A program made the translations under genes and the position numbers. This document shows positions 1 through 8,059 of a stretch of DNA of 64,000 nt, piece by piece; position 1 is the stretch's first letter, and every line of letters begins with the position of its first letter. A model generated the notes under the pieces. It was given only the letters and a program-made list of their open reading frames with translations. It had not been told where the DNA came from and made no database searches. This DNA is from Cryobacterium lactosi (GTDB lineage: Bacteria; Actinomycetota; Actinomycetes; Actinomycetales; Microbacteriaceae): contig NZ_SOHM01000018.1 in NCBI RefSeq assembly GCF_004403945.1, forward strand, positions 107,409-171,408, given 5' to 3'.

Positions 1-2
1 AG

Positions 3-800
3 CGTGAGGTGGCGAACGCACTGCGCGACCTGAACCGGCAGAAGGACGACTTCGTGTCGTCGGTCAGCCACGAGCTGCGCACCCCGATCACGAGCATCCT
101 GGGCTTCGCGGAGGAACTCGAAGACACGGCCCTCGACCCCGACCAGGCCCGGTTCACCCGGGTGATCGTGCGCAACTCACATCGGCTGGCCCAGCTGGTG
201 GAGGACCTGCTCGACCTCTCCAAGATGAGCACCCAGTCCGACGCCGGCCAGTCCGAACCCGTCGACCTGGCGGCGCTGGTCGCCGAGTGTGTCGAGGAAC
301 TGGCACCGCAGGCGCAGACCGCCGGGGTGAGCCTGACCGTCGAATTCGGCGCCGGGCCGTTCAACGTGCACAGTTCGGCCTCCGACCTGCGCCGGGTGCT
401 CACCAACCTGGTCTCCAACGCGGTGAAGTTCACACCCCCGCACGGCCAGGTCTGGGTCGGCTGCACCGCCGGCGCCGATGGCATGCTGCTGACCGTCAGC
501 GACAACGGCATCGGCATCCCGCCTGCCGACATCGAGAAGGTCTTCGACAGGTTCTTCAGGTCGGCCAGCGCCGAGTCGCTGGCCGGAACCGGTCTCGGAC
601 TGCCCCTCACAAAGGGACTCGTGGAGAGGCTCGGCGGCACAATCGATCTGCAATCCGACGGCCGCACCGGCACCCACGTCACCGTCGCCCTGCCCCGCGA
701 CCCGGCGCTCCTGGCCGTCGCGCCGCCGACCCCGCCGGCACCGCAACCGTTCCCCGCCGGCCCCGGCGCGGATTCGTCCAGCCACATGCGCCGAATGTAG
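3..800 (+). CDS. Sensor histidine kinase, C-terminal part (5' end outside window)
   Basis: The reading frame is already open at the window edge, so only the kinase core is seen. A HisKA dimerisation segment with the phospho-acceptor H-box SHELRTP lies about 23 residues in. It is followed by an HATPase_c domain: N-box around LVSNAVKFTP, G1 box VSDNGIGIPP, F-box FDRFFR and G2 box GTGLGLPL. The C-terminus is a proline-rich tail of about 30 residues that is not part of the catalytic fold. By family knowledge the protein autophosphorylates on His and passes phosphate to a response regulator, which is not in the window. The sensor domain is not visible, so the stimulus is unknown. Confidence 0.93.
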   Translation, partial: REVANALRDLNRQKDDFVSSVSHELRTPITSILGFAEELEDTALDPDQARFTRVIVRNSHRLAQLVEDLLDLSKMSTQSDAGQSEPVDLAALVAECVEELAPQAQTAGVSLTVEFGAGPFNVHSSASDLRRVLTNLVSNAVKFTPPHGQVWVGCTAGADGMLLTVSDNGIGIPPADIEKVFDRFFRSASAESLAGTGLGLPLTKGLVERLGGTIDLQSDGRTGTHVTVALPRDPALLAVAPPTPPAPQPFPAGPGADSSSHMRRM

Positions 801-809
801 GCTGAATCA

Positions 810-838
810 GGCCGCCACAAGCGGCCGATCTCTTTCTG
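810..838 (+). terminator. Possible terminator after the histidine kinase
   Basis: A perfect 6-bp inverted repeat (GGCCGC, loop CACAA, GCGGCC) sits 10 nt after the kinase stop and is followed by the pyrimidine-rich GATCTCTTTCT. The stem is short and the T-tract is interrupted, so this is a weak call. Confidence 0.4.
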
Positions 839-929
839 AGCGTTACCCCGTCCGCCCCAGGCAGCTGACCGCCGTCTCTGGCCGAGACTCCGCCACGCCA
901 TTTACCTTCATTCGAAAGCGCCAGCCCCC

Positions 930-2285
930 ATGTCAGCATCCACAGCGGCGGCCATCTCCGTCGCCCCCGCGCCCACGAATCCTCGCAGCCGCGTCATCCT
1001 GGCCAGCCTCATCGGCACCACGATCGAGTTCTACGATTTCTACGTCTACGCCACCGCCGCGGTCCTGGTCTTCCCGCACCTGTTCTTCCCCAGCGGCAAC
1101 GAGACCGCGGCGCTGCTCGCCTCGTTCGCGGTGTTCGGCGCCGCCATGGTGGCCCGCCCGCTCGGCGCCCTGTTCTTCGGCCACTTCGGCGACCGGAAAG
1201 GCCGCAAGGCGACCCTGGTCGGCGCGCTGCTCACCATGGGCATCGCCACGTTCCTGATCGGGCTGCTGCCCACCTACGCGATGGTCGGCTGGCTCGCCCC
1301 GGCGATGCTCGTGATCCTGCGTCTCGCCCAGGGCTTCGCGCTCGGCGGCGAGTGGAGCGGCGCGGCCCTGGTCGCCACCGAGAACGCCCCGAAGGGCAAG
1401 CGCGCCTGGTACGGCACTTTCCCGCAGGTCGGCGCCCCGCTCGGTTTCATCATCGCCAACGGCCTGTTCCTGCTCATCGCCCTGCTGCTGCCCTCCGACG
1501 ACCCCACCCGGCCGTCCGACGCGTTCCTCGAGTGGGCCTGGCGCATCCCGTTCCTGTTCAGCGCGGTCATGGTGATCGTGGGCCTCTGGGTGCGGCTGCG
1601 CCTGGTGGAGAGCGACGCGTTCACCAAGATCGTCACGACGAAGAAGGTGGCCAAGCTGCCACTCGCCGCTGTGTTCAAGTCCAACTGGCGTGAACTCATC
1701 CTGGGCACCTTCATCATGCTGGCCACCTACGTGCTGTTCTACCTGATGACCACGTTCAGCCTCAGCTACGGCCGTGCCGCGACGGATGCGCCGGTGGCCG
1801 GCCTGGGCTACAGCTACACGACCTTCGTGCTCATGATGATCGGCGGGGTGCTGTTCTTCGGAATCTTCACGCTCGCCTCCGGCCCCTGGGCCGACAGGTT
1901 CGGCCGCCGCCGCACGCTGCTCTGGGTGACCGCGGGCATCGTGGTGTTCGGGTTCCTGTTCGTGCCGCTGCTGGGCGCGGGGTTCATCGGTGTGATGGTG
2001 TTCCTGGTGCTCGGCTTCACCCTGATGGGCATGACGTTCGGCCCGATGGGCGCACTGCTGCCCGAGCTGTTCCCCACCCACGTGCGGTACACAGGCTCCG
2101 CGTTCGCCTACAACATGAGCTCGATCCTCGGTGCGGCCGTGGCACCGTTCATCGCCGTGTGGCTGTGGACCCTCGGCGGGGGCAGCCCGTTCTGGGTGGG
2201 CATCTACCTCTCGGTGATGGGCCTGGTCACCCTGGTGGCGCTGTACCTGAGCCGCGAGACCCGCGACCTCGACATCGAGCGCTGA
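930..2285 (+). CDS. MFS transporter, metabolite:H+ symporter (MHS/ShiA-ProP-like) family
   Basis: A 451-residue, 12-TM-type major facilitator. The start of TM1 reads GTTIEFYDFYVY, typical of the MHS subfamily (ShiA, ProP, KgtP relatives). The loop 2-3 signature is GHFGDRKGRKATL and TM4-5 carries RLAQGFALGGEWSGA. The later loop WADRFGRRRTLL repeats the signature in the second half. Family members use the proton gradient to import organic acids, betaines or aromatic acids; the substrate cannot be read from sequence. No good Shine-Dalgarno precedes the ATG. The gene stands alone: 129 nt separate it from the kinase, and a family B palindrome follows. Confidence 0.9.
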   Translation: MSASTAAAISVAPAPTNPRSRVILASLIGTTIEFYDFYVYATAAVLVFPHLFFPSGNETAALLASFAVFGAAMVARPLGALFFGHFGDRKGRKATLVGALLTMGIATFLIGLLPTYAMVGWLAPAMLVILRLAQGFALGGEWSGAALVATENAPKGKRAWYGTFPQVGAPLGFIIANGLFLLIALLLPSDDPTRPSDAFLEWAWRIPFLFSAVMVIVGLWVRLRLVESDAFTKIVTTKKVAKLPLAAVFKSNWRELILGTFIMLATYVLFYLMTTFSLSYGRAATDAPVAGLGYSYTTFVLMMIGGVLFFGIFTLASGPWADRFGRRRTLLWVTAGIVVFGFLFVPLLGAGFIGVMVFLVLGFTLMGMTFGPMGALLPELFPTHVRYTGSAFAYNMSSILGAAVAPFIAVWLWTLGGGSPFWVGIYLSVMGLVTLVALYLSRETRDLDIER

Positions 2286-2313
2286 CCCGCGCGCACCAGC
2301 GCGCACCAGTGCT

Positions 2314-2373
2314 CGCGAAAGCGGTCATGTGGCTGCCCCAGTTCGCTGAGGTGACCACATGGCCGCTTTCGCG
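2314..2373. repeat. Family B intergenic palindrome, copy B1
   Basis: The 19-nt arms CGCGAAAGCGGTCATGTGG and CCACATGGCCGCTTTCGCG pair with a single G-T mismatch around a 22-nt centre that starts CTGCCCCAG. It lies between the MFS stop and the ABC transporter start. Copy B2 at 4471-4530 has the same 60-nt length and layout. Confidence 0.9.
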
Positions 2374-2402
2374 CTCTGGGAGGGATCCGGGCGGGCGGCG
2401 GT

Positions 2403-2408
2403 TAAGCT
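2403..2408 (+). promoter_or_regulatory. Candidate -10 hexamer for a leaderless transcript
   Basis: TAAGCT ends 6 nt before the GTG at 2415, so a start 7 nt downstream of the hexamer falls on the G of the start codon. There is no Shine-Dalgarno. No convincing -35 was seen. Confidence 0.55.
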
Positions 2409-2414
2409 CGACTG

Positions 2415-4430
2415 GTGAGTACGACTACCCCCGGCACCGCTTCGTCCGACACCCCCGAACCGAAACCGCGCTCCCGTATGGGCCGCCGCGGTTCCCCGGC
2501 CGAGGGGCCGCGGGCATCCGTGCGTCAGCTGGTGCCCTACCTGGCCGAACACAAGGCCGTGCTCAGTGTGGTCGTGGTGCTCAGCGTGCTCGGTGCCGCC
2601 GCCAGCCTGGCCCAGCCGCTGCTGGTGAGCCAGGTCATCACCCTCGTCGAGGCGGGCGACCCGCTCGACGGCATCGTCGGCGCCCTGGTGGCGCTCGTCG
2701 TGGTGTCCGCGCTGATCAGCGGCTACCAGCACTACCTGCTGCAGCGCACCGGCGAGGGTGTGGTGCTCTCCAGCCGCAAACGCCTGATCGCCCGGATGCT
2801 CAACCTGCCGATCAGCCAGTTCGACGCCCGCCGCACGGGCGACCTGGTCTCCCGGGTGAGCTCGGACACCACACTGCTCCGCGCCGTACTCACCCAGGGC
2901 GCCGTCGAGGCCATCGGCGGCTCGCTCACCTTCATCGGCGCCATCATCGCGATGCTCATCATCGACCCGGTGCTGCTGGGCCTGACCGTGCTCGTGATCG
3001 CGGTGTCCGTGGTCACCGTGGTGCTGCTGTCGCGGCGCATCCGCACCGCCAGCCTGGCCGCGCAGACCAAAGTCGGCGACCTCGCCGCGAGTGTGGAACG
3101 CGCCATCAGCGCGGTGCGCACCGTGCGTGCCGCCAACGCCACCGCCCGCGAGATCACGGTGGTCGAGAAGGACGCCGAGGGCGCCTGGCAGATGGGCATC
3201 AAGGTCGCCAAGATCTCCGCCCTCGTAGTGCCGATCGCCGGCATCGCCCTGCAGGTGTCGCTGCTCGTGGTGCTCGGCGTCGGCGGCTTCCGGGTGGCCG
3301 ATGGAAGCATCACCGTCGCCAATCTGGTGGCCTTCATCCTGTTCCTGTTCATGATGATCATGCCGCTGGGCCAGTTCTTCGGCGCGATCACCTCGGTGAA
3401 CTCGGCGCTCGGCGCGCTCGGCCGCATCCAGGAGATCATCGACCTGCCCAGCGAAGACCAGTTCGACCGCGACATCGCGCCGTTGGCCATCGTGGTCGGC
3501 GCCGCGAACGCCCGGGTCAACCCGGATGCTCCGGCGATCTCGTTCGAGGACGTGCGCTTCCACTATGCACCGACCGTGCTCGCCACGACGGATGCCGTCA
3601 CCGGCGAGCAGCTGGCCACCGTGCGCCCAGGCCCGGTTGCGCAGGCGGTTCTCGCGGCCGAGGACGGCAGCACCCCGGACGCGACAACCGAGTTCGCCGG
3701 CCCGGACTCGACCGCCGCCGCTGCCGGTCCCGCCGCGGCCGCCGTGCCCAAGCCGGTGCTGCGCGGGGTCTCGTTCAGCGCCCCGCGGGGCCTCCGCACC
3801 GCACTGGTCGGCCCCTCGGGAGCCGGCAAGAGCACCATCCTCGCCCTGATCGAGCGGTTCTACGACGCCGATTCGGGCGTGGTCCGGCTCGGCGGCCTGG
3901 ACATCCGCAGCCTGGACCGCACCGACCTGCGCAGCCAGATCGGCTACGTGGAGCAGGATGCCCCGGTGCTGGCCGGGTCGCTGCGGGACAACCTCACCCT
4001 GGCGACGCCGGACGCCACCGACGAGCAGTGTGTGGCCGTGCTGCACGCGGTGAACCTCGGTGAGGTGCTCGATCGCGACCCGGCCGGGCTCGGCGCGGCG
4101 GTCGGCGAGGACGGCGTGAAGCTCTCCGGCGGCGAACGCCAGCGGCTGGCGATCGCCCGGGCGCTGCTCGCGGCACCGCCGATCCTGCTGCTGGACGAGT
4201 CGACCTCGAGCCTGGACGGCATGAACGAGCAGCTGATGCGCGAGGCCATCGACGCCGTCGCCGTGGACCGCACCCTGATCGTGATCGCGCACCGGCTCTC
4301 CACCGTGGTGGACTCCGACCAGATCGTGGTGCTCGACCACGGCGAGGTCGTGGGCACCGGCACGCACTCCGAGCTGGTGGTCTCGACGCCGCTGTACCGT
4401 GACCTGGCCAAGCACCAGCTGCTGGTCTAA
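2415..4430 (+). CDS. ABC transporter, fused membrane and ATP-binding domains (exporter type)
   Basis: A 671-residue half transporter. An ABC_membrane domain of six TM segments covers about residues 35-320. The nucleotide-binding domain follows with Walker A GPSGAGKST, Q-loop YVEQDAPV, signature LSGGERQRLAIARALL, Walker B PILLLDEST and H-loop IAHRLSTV. It should act as a homodimer or as half of a heterodimer, exporting lipids, drugs or peptides. Oddly, an Ala/Pro/Thr-rich stretch of about 65 residues (from about residue 390) interrupts the start of the ATPase domain, between the A-loop strand ISFEDVRFHY and PVLRGVSF. The GTG start lacks a Shine-Dalgarno but is matched by a -10 hexamer placed for leaderless expression. 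The gene is alone, with family B palindromes on both sides. Confidence 0.93.
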   Translation: MSTTTPGTASSDTPEPKPRSRMGRRGSPAEGPRASVRQLVPYLAEHKAVLSVVVVLSVLGAAASLAQPLLVSQVITLVEAGDPLDGIVGALVALVVVSALISGYQHYLLQRTGEGVVLSSRKRLIARMLNLPISQFDARRTGDLVSRVSSDTTLLRAVLTQGAVEAIGGSLTFIGAIIAMLIIDPVLLGLTVLVIAVSVVTVVLLSRRIRTASLAAQTKVGDLAASVERAISAVRTVRAANATAREITVVEKDAEGAWQMGIKVAKISALVVPIAGIALQVSLLVVLGVGGFRVADGSITVANLVAFILFLFMMIMPLGQFFGAITSVNSALGALGRIQEIIDLPSEDQFDRDIAPLAIVVGAANARVNPDAPAISFEDVRFHYAPTVLATTDAVTGEQLATVRPGPVAQAVLAAEDGSTPDATTEFAGPDSTAAAAGPAAAAVPKPVLRGVSFSAPRGLRTALVGPSGAGKSTILALIERFYDADSGVVRLGGLDIRSLDRTDLRSQIGYVEQDAPVLAGSLRDNLTLATPDATDEQCVAVLHAVNLGEVLDRDPAGLGAAVGEDGVKLSGGERQRLAIARALLAAPPILLLDESTSSLDGMNEQLMREAIDAVAVDRTLIVIAHRLSTVVDSDQIVVLDHGEVVGTGTHSELVVSTPLYRDLAKHQLLV

Positions 4431-4470
4431 CCCGCGCCGCGCGAGCATCGCTCGCGACTCCCACCCTCTC

Positions 4471-4530
4471 CGCGAGAGCGGCCGTGTGGCTGCCTCAGCG
4501 CCACGAAGCAACCACAGGGCCGCTCTCGCG
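4471..4530. repeat. Family B intergenic palindrome, copy B2
   Basis: Arms CGCGAGAGCGGCCGTGTGG and CCACAGGGCCGCTCTCGCG pair over 19 bp with one mismatch. The 22-nt centre starts CTGCCTCAG, as in B1. The element lies between the convergent ends of the ABC exporter (+) and the alpha-mannosidase (-), so it may also act as a bidirectional terminator. Confidence 0.9.
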
Positions 4531-4556
4531 AAGGAGAGAGGGCGAGGGAGGGAGTG

Positions 4557-7500
4557 CTAGGGGCGGCGGAAGCGTAGCGTGACGATCTCGAACGGGCGCA
4601 GGGTGAGGATCAGCTCGCGCGAGGCCTCGGCCGGGGCCGGAACGGCGGAGTCCTCCGGCAGAGGCCGCCCTGCGGCGAGCTCGGCGCGGGGCTCGGCCAG
4701 GGGGCGTTCGAGCAGATCGGTCTCGACCACATCCGTCGCCTCGAAGTGCCGGATGAGCCGCGCCGTCGACCGGTTGCCGTGCGCTTCGTAGAGCCGCACG
4801 ATGAGGTCGCCGCTGTGGTCCTCGGCCAGTTTGACCGCCTCCACCACGACGGCCGGGTTGTCGACGCGCAGCAGGGGCTCGATGCCCGCGGCGGCCACCC
4901 CGGTCACGGTGCGCAGCGGCAGGTTCAGCCGATAGCCCTCGGCCACGGCCTCGGCGATGCCGGCGGCCGGACGCACCGACACCCGCAGTTCGTGGCGCCC
5001 CTGGTCGGCACCCGGGTCGGGGTAGAGCGGGGCGCGCAGCAAGCTGAGCCGGACCGTCGTTCCAGACCGCTCGGCGCCGCGCGGGGCGGCGGCGCCGGCA
5101 GCATCGCTCGCGTGCCCCTCCACGTCGGGCGGAGTGCGGTCGATCGCGTGCCCGTAGGTGGAGTCGTTCGCCACCGCCACCCCGTAGCCGGGCTCCCCCA
5201 CGTGCACCCACCGGTGCGCGACCGTCTCGAACCGGGCCGCATCCCAGCTGGTGTTCGCATGGGTCGGGCGGAAGACATGCCCGAACTGGATCTCGGAGGC
5301 GGCCCGCTCGGCGTGCACATCCAGGGGGAACACCAACCGCAGCAGCTTCTGCCGCTCGTGCCAGTCGATCACCATCCGCAGGTCCAGGGTGGGTGAGCCG
5401 GCGCGGAGGGTGAGGTGCTGCTCGATCCGGGACCGGCCGACGGTGCGCACCACCCGCACCCCCACGAGTTCGTCACTTTCCACGCTGACCTCCACGGTGT
5501 CGGCGCCGACGAGGTCGGTGACGGTGCGCCGGTGGTGCGCGTCGATGTCCCAGGCATCCCAGTGGGTGGGGATGTCGCGGTGCAACTGCAGCAGGTTGCC
5601 GCAGAGGCCGGCCGGGATCAGCTCACGGCCGGCGAGGACGTCACGAAGCGACGGGATGAGCCCGTCGGCGTCGATGGTGACCGACAGGTGGTCGTTGCGC
5701 AGCACGATGCCGGCGGCGGTGCGTTCGATCAGGGCGGCGGCATAACCGGGATGGGCGGTGTCTCCGTCGGAGTCGGCACCCAGCGCGGGCACACCATCCA
5801 GCGGGTACGGGCCGGCGTTCAGGCGCAGCCGGCGCTCGCCGACACCCGCGGTCGCCCGCACCGCCTCGTCGATCAGGCCGGTGAGCGCGTGGGCGGTCCG
5901 GGCGTGCCGGCGCTCGGCCTCCTGATGCACCCAGGCGATCGAGGTGCCGGGCAGGATGTCGTGGAACTGCAGCAGGAGAACACTCTGCCAGGCTCGCTCC
6001 AGAGCCGCGTACGGATAGGGCGCCCCGCTCCGCACGGCGGCGGTCGCAGCCCAGAGCTCGGCCTCACGCAGCAGCAGTTCGTTGCGGCGATTGCCCCGCT
6101 TGGTTCGGGCCTGGGAGGTGTAGGTGCCCCGGTGGAACTCGAGGTAGAGCTCACCCGACCACACCGATGGTGCCGGGTACTCCGCCTCGGCCGCGTCGAA
6201 GAACCGTTGCGGAGTGGAGAGTTCGACGGTCGGCGACCCCTCGAGGTCGCGGGTGCGGCGGGCCGCCGCGAGCATCTCCCGGGTGGGGCCGCCCCCGCCG
6301 TCGCCCCAGCCGAACGGTACGAGCGACACCGTGGCGTGCGCCTTCTCCGCGAACAATCGCTCGGCGCGGGCGAGTTCGGCGGCGGTGAGCTCGGCGTTGT
6401 AGTCGGCGACCGGCGGGAAATGGGTGAAGATCCGGCTGCCGTCGATGCCCTCCCAGAGAAACGTGTGGTGCGGGAACACGTTGGTGTCGCTCCAGGACAG
6501 CTTCTGGGTGAGGAACCAGCGCATCCCGGCCAGCCGGGCGATCTGCGGGAACGCCGCCGAGTAGCCGAAGGAGTCGGGCAGCCACACCTCACCTGGTTCG
6601 AGACCGAACTCCTCACGGAAGAACCGCTGGCCGGTGACGAACTGTCGCACCAGGGATTCGCCGCCGGGCAGGTTGGTGTCGGACTCCACCCACATTCCGC
6701 CGACCGGCACGATGGTGCCCGCAGCCACGGCCGCCCGCACCCGCTCGAACAGGGCCGGGTCGTGCTCCTTGACCCAGGCGAACTGCTGGGCCGAAGACAT
6801 AGCGAATCGGAAGTCGGGGTTCGCCTCTATCAGCGCGAGCACATTGGCGAGTGTGCGGGAGACCTTCCGCGGCGTCTCCCGCAGTGGCCACAGCCAGGCG
6901 CTGTCGATATGCGCGTGCCCGACGGCATGCACGTGGTGTGCGCTGGCCGACGCGGGGCGCGCCAGCAACGGCGCCAGCACCGCCCGGGCGGCGACGACGG
7001 TGCCCGCCACATCGTCAGGGTCGATCCGGTCCAGGCTCTGCTCCAGCCCGGCCCGCAGCCGGGCCCGTCGGGTCGACGCGGCCGGCAATTCGCCCTGCAG
7101 GCCGTCGAGCGCCCGGAGGTCCTGCACCAGGTTCCACACTTCGAGGTCGCGCAGCGCCACATCCACCCGCCCGAGCGTGTACAGCGGGCCGGGCGGAAGC
7201 GTGGCCGGGTCGCCCAGCGCCGTGGGCGTGAAGCCGAAGTCGTGCACGAGGTCGGGGTTCGACGCGGCCTCCACGTAGAGGTCGATCAACCCGCCCGGGC
7301 TGGTGGCTCCCGCCGCCGGGGAGGTGCCGTCGTCGGATGGCGTCATGGCGGGCACGGGCACCCACCGGTTGCGGGACTGCAGCCCCTTCACCACCATGCC
7401 GTCCGCGGCATACACGAGGCCCTCCGTCTGGAACCCGGGAATCGCATCGGTGAAACCGAGGTCGACGACCACTTCCACCTCGGTGCCGGGCAGGCCGGTC

Positions 7501-7766
7501 CAGTCACCGGGGACTTCCCCGGTGAGGTGCAGCCAGGTGGTGCCCCACGGGGTCCCCCAGCCGGTGCCGGGAGTGATCGGCGTGAAGGACTGCCGCGCGG
7601 CCTCGTCGAACGACACCGGCGGGTCGGTCACCGCAGCATCCGCGGCTGTGGACGCAGACCAGGCGGCGACGTCGAGCGGATGCCGGGCCCGGTACACCGC
7701 AGGCAGCAACCGCTCCCGCAGCACCCGCTCGAGTCGCTCGTCGTGCAGTCGTTCGTTGTGATGCAT
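4557..7766 (-). CDS. Alpha-mannosidase, glycoside hydrolase family 38
   Basis: A 1069-residue protein, the usual length for bacterial class II GH38 enzymes. The catalytic domain opens with GHAHIDSAWLWP (the zinc-binding HIDSAW motif). The nucleophile is Asp398 in LPDSFGYSAAFPQ, followed by the substrate-pocket stretch KLSWSDTNVFPHHTF. The central helical domain and long C-terminal beta domains end in LRPFEIVTLRFRRP. There is no signal peptide, so it should act in the cytoplasm, releasing terminal alpha-mannose from oligosaccharides. The ATG at 7766 is chosen over an upstream extension because GGAGG lies 7 nt before it and the upstream residues look like noncoding translation. It is transcribed alone and is distant from the main glycan locus at 19-34 kb. 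Confidence 0.95.
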   Translation of the reverse strand: MHHNERLHDERLERVLRERLLPAVYRARHPLDVAAWSASTAADAAVTDPPVSFDEAARQSFTPITPGTGWGTPWGTTWLHLTGEVPGDWTGLPGTEVEVVVDLGFTDAIPGFQTEGLVYAADGMVVKGLQSRNRWVPVPAMTPSDDGTSPAAGATSPGGLIDLYVEAASNPDLVHDFGFTPTALGDPATLPPGPLYTLGRVDVALRDLEVWNLVQDLRALDGLQGELPAASTRRARLRAGLEQSLDRIDPDDVAGTVVAARAVLAPLLARPASASAHHVHAVGHAHIDSAWLWPLRETPRKVSRTLANVLALIEANPDFRFAMSSAQQFAWVKEHDPALFERVRAAVAAGTIVPVGGMWVESDTNLPGGESLVRQFVTGQRFFREEFGLEPGEVWLPDSFGYSAAFPQIARLAGMRWFLTQKLSWSDTNVFPHHTFLWEGIDGSRIFTHFPPVADYNAELTAAELARAERLFAEKAHATVSLVPFGWGDGGGGPTREMLAAARRTRDLEGSPTVELSTPQRFFDAAEAEYPAPSVWSGELYLEFHRGTYTSQARTKRGNRRNELLLREAELWAATAAVRSGAPYPYAALERAWQSVLLLQFHDILPGTSIAWVHQEAERRHARTAHALTGLIDEAVRATAGVGERRLRLNAGPYPLDGVPALGADSDGDTAHPGYAAALIERTAAGIVLRNDHLSVTIDADGLIPSLRDVLAGRELIPAGLCGNLLQLHRDIPTHWDAWDIDAHHRRTVTDLVGADTVEVSVESDELVGVRVVRTVGRSRIEQHLTLRAGSPTLDLRMVIDWHERQKLLRLVFPLDVHAERAASEIQFGHVFRPTHANTSWDAARFETVAHRWVHVGEPGYGVAVANDSTYGHAIDRTPPDVEGHASDAAGAAAPRGAERSGTTVRLSLLRAPLYPDPGADQGRHELRVSVRPAAGIAEAVAEGYRLNLPLRTVTGVAAAGIEPLLRVDNPAVVVEAVKLAEDHSGDLIVRLYEAHGNRSTARLIRHFEATDVVETDLLERPLAEPRAELAAGRPLPEDSAVPAPAEASRELILTLRPFEIVTLRFRRP

Positions 7767-8059
7767 GATCGCCTCCGCTCGCGGGCACCCTAGCCCGGCT
7801 GGCCAGTGCGCGCATAGACGGTGACTCGTCACACTCCGTTGGCCGCGGCTGGTTTGCCGCAACGGGGCGCGCGGAGCGGGCGCGGCGGAGGGGAGCGGTC
7901 GCGGCGGGGCACGCGCCGGCAGACCGGGCGGGTTTGAGCTAGGCGGGGCGCGCGCCGCTATGCGGGTGGCGCGCCACCCGCGTAGCGGCGCCTTACCCGC
8001 CCGGCGGCATCCGGTCGCCCGCAGCGCGCCGGCACGCGGGGCAGGCGCCGCCGCCGAGC
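7767..8059. other. Intergenic region between pckG and the mannosidase gene
   Basis: A 293-nt, very GC-rich noncoding stretch. It holds the Shine-Dalgarno of the mannosidase gene (near 7774) and a long perfect-type palindrome at 7952-7991. I see no credible gene in it. Confidence 0.7.
7952..7991. repeat. 40-nt loopless palindrome downstream of pckG
   Basis: The two 20-nt halves meet at GCGCGC and are reverse complements with a single T/C difference (a G-U pair in RNA). It lies about 70 nt after the pckG stop and has no T-run. It could be a factor-independent hairpin, a 3' end stabiliser or a protein site; no second copy was seen in the window. Confidence 0.85.

Noticed and set aside
933..2306. 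Long minus-strand frame opposite the MFS gene
   Set aside because: Shadow frame of high-GC coding DNA; composition (Arg, Gln, His, Glu-rich) is typical of an antisense translation and no family is recognisable.
2159..4063. 634-codon plus-strand frame overlapping the MFS and ABC genes
   Set aside because: Arg/Pro/Gly-rich shadow frame; the real genes in other frames have full sets of motifs.
5415..7793. 792-codon plus-strand frame opposite the mannosidase gene
   Set aside because: No domain, composition of a shadow frame; GH38 motifs on the other strand are clear.
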